DNA from: Bacillota bacterium
GTDB taxonomy: Bacteria; Bacillota; Clostridia; Christensenellales; Aristaeellaceae
Direction: 5' to 3'
Length of the DNA: 25,660 nt
Assembly (NCBI GenBank): GCA_023404345.1
Contig: JAEYCB010000014.1
Location: 1-25,660, forward strand
Of this stretch, positions 22,273 to 25,660 are shown in pieces. A program made the position numbers and the translations under genes. Position 1 is the first letter of the stretch; each line of letters opens with the position of its first letter. The notes beneath the pieces are model-generated. The model searched no databases, was not told the DNA's origin, and saw nothing but the letters and a program-made list of their open reading frames with translations.

Positions 22273-23718
22273 TTACTTGGTCAGGCCCATCACTTCCATG
22301 GTACGGTTGAAGATGTCGGTATTGTCGTACAGACCGGAGAAGTTCTCCGCGCCTGCGCCCATGGCGTACACGGGGATCTGCAGACCAGTGTGGGCGTAAG
22401 AGGTGTAACTCAGGCCGGCCTTGTTGTTGATGATGTGGCTGACGGCCATAGAGAAGGGCTCGTAGCCGCCGTAGAGCAGGGCAGCTTCCTCGTTGCTCAT
22501 CAGGCCGGTACCCATGCTCATGGCGTAGGCGGTCTTGAGGGCGGTCAGGTCAGTATCCGTCAGGGACAGGGGCTGATCGGCAGCAGTGGTCAGACCGTAG
22601 TACTTCTCGACTTCCGCCATGGCCTCGGCAAAGGAAGCACCATTCTCGCGCAGGTTGGCGATCACCGCATCAAAGTCGGTGAAGGAGATGGTCTGGTTGG
22701 TCAGGTAGCCAAAGTGGGTGTCATAGCCGGTGGTGGCAAAGCCGATGGTCATGCCGCCGGTCTCGTGGTCAGCAGTCACGATGATCAAGCACTCACCAGG
22801 ATGCTCAGCGGCGAAATCGACTGCCACCTGCACCGCGTCGGACAGCGCAATGGTCTCATGGATGGAGGTCGCGGCGTCGTTGGCGTGGCCAGACCAGTCT
22901 ACCTTGCCGCCCTCGCACATCATGAAGAAGCCGTTCTCATTGTCCAGCACCTTGATGCCGGCCTCGACAAACTCCGCCAGGGACAGGATGTCTTCACCCT
23001 CAGCCACCTTGCGGACGCGGTCGATCTCATAGTTGATGGAGGCAGAATCCTGCAGCACGGGGCTGATGGCCAGCACGCGGCTGTCGGTGGTGTTCAGGGC
23101 ACGGATTTCCTCATTTGTAGTGGGGACCATCCAGCCCTGCTCTGCAGCGATGGCAATCAGCTCGTCAGCCTGCTTCTTGAAACCGCCGCCAGCCAGGTAG
23201 TCAACGGTCAAGCCGGTCACAGCCTGCAGGGCAATGTCATAATAGTCATTGCGGCTGGGCTGCTTGGCATAGTAAGCAGCGGGCGTAGCATGATCCACGG
23301 ACACAGAGGAGATCACACCGACCTTCTTGCCAGCTTCCTTCGCATACTCGGTAATGAGCTTGAAGGGAGTGGTCAGGGTCACGTCGTAGTTGATGACGCC
23401 GGACAGGGTCTTCTCGCCGGAAGCCATGGAGGTGGCAGTGGAGGCGGAATCCGGGCAGAAGGAGGAGGCGTCATAGGTGGTCATCATGCCCAGATAGGGG
23501 AACTGGGTGAAGCTCAGCTGACCGGGGACGGGAACCTCGGAATCGGGATTGGCGATGGAGCCCACATAGTACTGCGTGGCAGCCACCTGCGGGTTGCCCA
23601 TGCCATCGCCGATAAACATGAACACATACTTGGGCGCGGCAGCGTTTTCTTCCGCCATACCGGGGACGCACACCAGCATCATGGCCAGCGCACACAGGAG
23701 AGCCAGGGTCTTCTTCAT
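22273..23718 (-). CDS. phoA: Secreted alkaline phosphatase
   Basis: 481 aa exported phosphomonoesterase. A signal peptide covers residues 1-22 (MKKTLALLCALAMMLVCVPGMA, split here only for description; cleavage is probably after GMA). The metal-binding GDGMG is at 37-41 and the nucleophile motif PDSASTATSMASG at 89-101, with S91 as the phosphorylated serine. VDHATPAA (141-148) and the substrate arginine in PSRNDYYD follow. The second-half metal ligands lie in CEGGKVDWSGHAND and VTADHETGG. No lipobox cysteine or sortase motif was seen. The start at 23718 has AAAGAAAGG 10 bases upstream. Two TATAAT boxes and a direct repeat lie upstream. Confidence 0.93.
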   Translation of the reverse strand: MKKTLALLCALAMMLVCVPGMAEENAAAPKYVFMFIGDGMGNPQVAATQYYVGSIANPDSEVPVPGQLSFTQFPYLGMMTTYDASSFCPDSASTATSMASGEKTLSGVINYDVTLTTPFKLITEYAKEAGKKVGVISSVSVDHATPAAYYAKQPSRNDYYDIALQAVTGLTVDYLAGGGFKKQADELIAIAAEQGWMVPTTNEEIRALNTTDSRVLAISPVLQDSASINYEIDRVRKVAEGEDILSLAEFVEAGIKVLDNENGFFMMCEGGKVDWSGHANDAATSIHETIALSDAVQVAVDFAAEHPGECLIIVTADHETGGMTIGFATTGYDTHFGYLTNQTISFTDFDAVIANLRENGASFAEAMAEVEKYYGLTTAADQPLSLTDTDLTALKTAYAMSMGTGLMSNEEAALLYGGYEPFSMAVSHIINNKAGLSYTSYAHTGLQIPVYAMGAGAENFSGLYDNTDIFNRTMEVMGLTK

Positions 23719-23775
23719 TACTTATCAACCTTTCTTTATTGGGGTACGAGAGGATGATAGCAGATGAATATTTCA

Positions 23776-23838
23776 ATTATACCCGTGTTTTCAACAATTC
23801 TTAGTAAAAAATTATACCGAAATGTAAAACCGAAATGT
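23776..23838 (-). promoter_or_regulatory. phoA promoter region with direct repeat
   Basis: On the minus strand there are two perfect TATAAT hexamers (complements of 23776-23781 and 23811-23816). Immediately upstream of the distal one, ACATTTCGG occurs twice with a 13-base period (complements of 23817-23825 and 23830-23838), filling the -35 zone. This layout is typical of an activator or repressor site. The repeats do not match the 11-base-period Pho box I know. Confidence 0.45.
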
Positions 23839-23861
23839 TCCACAATGTGACGACATTCATT

Positions 23862-23970
23862 TGAAGGAAACCAACACCGAGCAACTTCTGTTCCATTTTA
23901 CTATCAGACTTTTTATCAAAAATGATCAGTATTTCGTAGTCTGGCAACCGAACCGCTGGGTCATCCAATA
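23862..23970 (-). other. AT-rich non-coding block, probably a dispersed conserved sequence
   Basis: There is no gene with a start and ribosome binding site. In one minus-strand frame it reads SFLIKSLIVKWNRSCSV and then LVSFK-stop, a string I recall from many spurious small ORFs annotated in gut Firmicutes. That suggests a repeated DNA element and not a protein. This is recollection only. Confidence 0.35.
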
Positions 23971-24011
23971 GGGGCGCGGAGCATCCCTGTTGGCACACGA
24001 CTTTGCATGAG

Positions 24012-24344
24012 ATCCGGCTTGCCGGATTAGCGAGAGCAAATGCTTGCATTTGCCGAGCGTAGTCAGCGAGCGGCCTTGCCGCTTGATGACCGGTATTGCA
24101 AAGTATAGTGTGTTATACCTTTTGTGACCGCTGACGGCGGAAAGGGGTGTGCCCGATGTGGCGCAGTGCTTTCCGGCGGCAGCTGAGGTCGGGCAACGCC
24201 CGACTAACGCAGCCCATTGCCTGCAATGGGCAAGTGTAGCCAGCGCAGCCCTTGTGGCTGTGATGGCCGGACGAGAACAGGGGCAGATGTGTGATCATTG
24301 TATCACGCACCTGCCCCTGTTTGTATGTAGGCGACACTGTCGCC
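24012..24344. repeat. Array of short-loop hairpins
   Basis: At least seven separate near-perfect inverted repeats lie in 333 bp: ATCCGGC-TT-GCCGGAT (24012-24027), GCAAATGC-TT-GCATTTGC (24036-24053), AGCGGC-CTT-GCCGCT (24069-24083), GTCGGGC-AAC-GCCCGAC (24188-24204), GCCCATTGC-CT-GCAATGGGC (24212-24231), a 20-bp stem with two non-Watson-Crick positions (24276-24295 with 24302-24321), and GGCGAC-ACT-GTCGCC (24330-24344). CAGCC/GGCTG (24246-24260) is a weaker eighth. The stem sequences differ from each other, so this is not a simple tandem repeat. No supported gene lies here. The large hairpin may end the XRE transcript. Confidence 0.7.
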
Positions 24345-24362
24345 GGGGGCACAAGAGGTATA

Positions 24363-25274
24363 TCACCCACCGCAGCGACGCACCTCGTTGGCTCCATCGG
24401 ATTCCCCGTTATCAGCGGATTTCTTCAACATTTCATACTGGGTCTTAATGTCATTCATTACGTTCCCCACAGCTCGCTCCAAATCCTGCAACGATTCGCT
24501 GCTGATTCCCTCCAGCCCCTGCATCGGTGACAACAATTGCGCAGCAAATTGGTGCTGATCCATCTGCGGGATAAACGCCAACTGCCCCTTGTCCAGTTGC
24601 TGCGCGATCTGTTCCATCGTTTCGTCAGTGAACAGAGCTGTCTGTGCTGCCCGGTTTTCACCCACTTTTACCTTGATCTGCCGAATCGCTGTCAGGAACT
24701 CGTTTTGCAGCATCGTTTCGTCCGCCTGATAAATTGGCTTCTTCATCAAATCAACAGTCTGTGCTGTCTGCTCAGCTGCAGGTGTGCCCAGTCTCATGAC
24801 CAGATTGCTCAGTTTTTCGATTTGCTGGTTGTGCATTGCAAATCCTGCCGCGAACACCTCGTCGAAATAGAGTGTCAGCCGGTTCAGTACGTTAATGAAT
24901 GTTGCATTTGTCAGCAGCAGATTGACCACCGCCGGATTGATTCGATGGGTATACAGGTTCTTCGCCGCCTCGGTGGACAAGCCCAGTTCGGATGCCGCAT
25001 GGTTCATCTTGTCTTTGATATCCGTCCGCCCCAACAGATAGTCTGTCGATACATTGAAGACATCCGCTATCTTAACAAGATTCTCATTGGTGATGGTCAC
25101 CGTTTTGCCGCTCATAAACCGGCTGAGTGTGGCGCTGTTGATGCCCAGCTTCCGCGATAACTCTGCTTGCGACATCTGCGCAGCTTTGGGATCGTCCACT
25201 TCGCCCAGTACAGGACGCAGCAGGTCGCGGATCCTCTCCTGCGTCGTGCTGGACAACGATTTATAGTCGTTCAT
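24363..25274 (-). CDS. XRE-type helix-turn-helix regulator with long C-terminal region
   Basis: 303 aa. An N-terminal HTH_XRE DNA-binding domain covers about 34-83: MSQAELSRKLGINSATLSRF and the following VKIADVFNVSTDYLLGRT. The remaining 220 residues are mostly helical and Gln/Ala/Leu-rich with no recognised domain; they may mediate oligomerisation or sensing. The ATG at 25274 is preferred because GAGGTG lies 6 bases upstream; the GTG at 25283 has no site. Codon use is visibly more A/T-rich than in most of the window, suggesting acquisition. It is divergent from a small gene at 25532 with a shared 257-bp regulatory gap, as in repressor regions of phages and conjugative elements. Confidence 0.82.
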   Translation of the reverse strand: MNDYKSLSSTTQERIRDLLRPVLGEVDDPKAAQMSQAELSRKLGINSATLSRFMSGKTVTITNENLVKIADVFNVSTDYLLGRTDIKDKMNHAASELGLSTEAAKNLYTHRINPAVVNLLLTNATFINVLNRLTLYFDEVFAAGFAMHNQQIEKLSNLVMRLGTPAAEQTAQTVDLMKKPIYQADETMLQNEFLTAIRQIKVKVGENRAAQTALFTDETMEQIAQQLDKGQLAFIPQMDQHQFAAQLLSPMQGLEGISSESLQDLERAVGNVMNDIKTQYEMLKKSADNGESDGANEVRRCGG

Positions 25275-25383
25275 GGTATGCACCTCATTTCATCTGTTGT
25301 GTGCCATAAAGCAGCACATTCATTCCCATAATAAACGATTCTGGGAGCATCTTCCCTGCATTCGACAAAGGTAGACATAAAGT

Positions 25384-25480
25384 TTTATCTGTCCGGGCAT
25401 TGCATTTCTGCAACGATCCCTGACTTTATCTTTGCTTCATTGCAATTTTATCAAAAAATCAGTCTATGGACTTTTCTGAG
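25384..25480. promoter_or_regulatory. Candidate operator region between XRE gene and divergent ORF
   Basis: Three TTTATC motifs occur (near 25385, 25425 and 25447), plus an inverted repeat TTGCA-TTTC-TGCAA (25400-25413) and AGTC-TATG-GACT (about 25462-25473). A repressor such as the adjacent XRE protein could bind here. No convincing -35/-10 pair was found, so promoter positions are left open. Confidence 0.3.
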
Positions 25481-25531
25481 GTACACTCATGGTGCGACGT
25501 CGTAATCCCACCCATAAAGGAGACCCAACCC

Positions 25532-25660
25532 ATGAGCATCTTTGAAACCATCAAAGCGGCGGTCAGCGTACTGAACCGCCCCCTGTCAAGAAGACAGGTA
25601 AAAAAAGAAAAATTACGCCACGAGGGTCTGGTTCCTGTAAGCAAGGGGAGCCAGACCCTT
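25532..25660 (+). CDS. 5' end of a small unidentified gene, cut by the window end
   Basis: The frame starts MSIFETIKAAVSVLNRPLSR and stays open for 43 codons to the last base. AAAGGAG lies 9 bases before the ATG, a good start. The product is basic (RRQVKKEKLRHEG). The opening residues resemble the beginning of mobile-element CHC2-type primases (xIFExIKxAV), but the sequence then diverges and no zinc motif is reached, so no function is assigned. The last bases contain a 9-bp inverted repeat, AGGGTCTGG (25623-25631) with CCAGACCCT (25651-25659). If a T-run follows outside the window, the gene may be very short and end at a terminator. Confidence 0.6.
   Translation, partial: MSIFETIKAAVSVLNRPLSRRQVKKEKLRHEGLVPVSKGSQTL

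Noticed and set aside
22390..23757. A 455-codon open frame antisense to the alkaline phosphatase gene
   Set aside because: Its low-complexity Gly/Val/His-rich product mirrors phoA codons, there is no ribosome binding site, and phoA has a full set of active-site motifs.
24012..24344. CRISPR array reading of the repeated hairpins
   Set aside because: The palindromes differ in sequence and spacing, there is no constant repeat, and no cas gene is nearby.
24113..24397. A 94-codon minus-strand frame in the hairpin array
   Set aside because: Its coding would consist of the palindromes themselves, and it overlaps the end of the XRE gene.

Overview
The window is a dense bacterial segment of housekeeping and accessory genes. 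It suggests a GC-rich Firmicute of class Clostridia. The reasons are a Gram-positive-type HPr kinase (hprK), an nth-obg-yhbY cluster, strong AGGAGG-type ribosome binding sites, a LysM protein without a signal peptide that resembles spore-coat proteins, and a remnant of an rRNA methyltransferase C-terminal extension that I know mainly from Clostridia. No rRNA, tRNA or CRISPR array was seen. Family and gene names come from recalled motifs, not from a database search.

Layout. Bases 174-6874 (minus strand) hold a run of genes read leftward: a membrane nucleotide-sugar dehydratase (CapD/FlaA1 type), tadA, a Cof-type HAD phosphatase, hprK, a ROK glucokinase and asnS. The first three genes overlap by 4 bp, so they look translationally coupled, with one good promoter upstream of capD. 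A 486-bp gap follows, then an asparagine synthase, an alpha/beta hydrolase and the potassium-uptake pair ktrA-ktrB (all minus). At 12.3-13.6 kb a rubredoxin-tailed flavin reductase (minus) is divergent from a free-methionine-sulfoxide reductase (plus). Bases 13.7-16.0 kb hold nth, obgE and yhbY (plus). Next come a small PD-(D/E)XK nuclease and an SNF2 translocase overlapping by 4 bp. They converge on a minus-strand pair, a 59-aa protein and a triple-LysM protein. A zinc-ribbon membrane protein, a YafP-like GNAT acetyltransferase and a methyltransferase C-terminal remnant follow (plus), ending at a strong bidirectional terminator. A YibE/F membrane protein and a secreted alkaline phosphatase lie on the minus strand.

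The last ~1.9 kb (23.75 kb to the end) is visibly richer in A and T. It holds a long non-coding stretch with an array of tiny-loop hairpins, an XRE-type regulator, and the 5' end of a divergent small gene cut by the window edge. It looks like the margin of acquired DNA.

The most unusual structures are: a ~100-120 bp multi-hairpin intergenic repeat present twice (1594-1712 and 16033-16131), in the same orientation relative to transcription; the nuclease-SNF2 two-gene module directly downstream of one copy; the hairpin array near 24.0-24.3 kb; and the XRE/divergent-ORF switch at the right edge.
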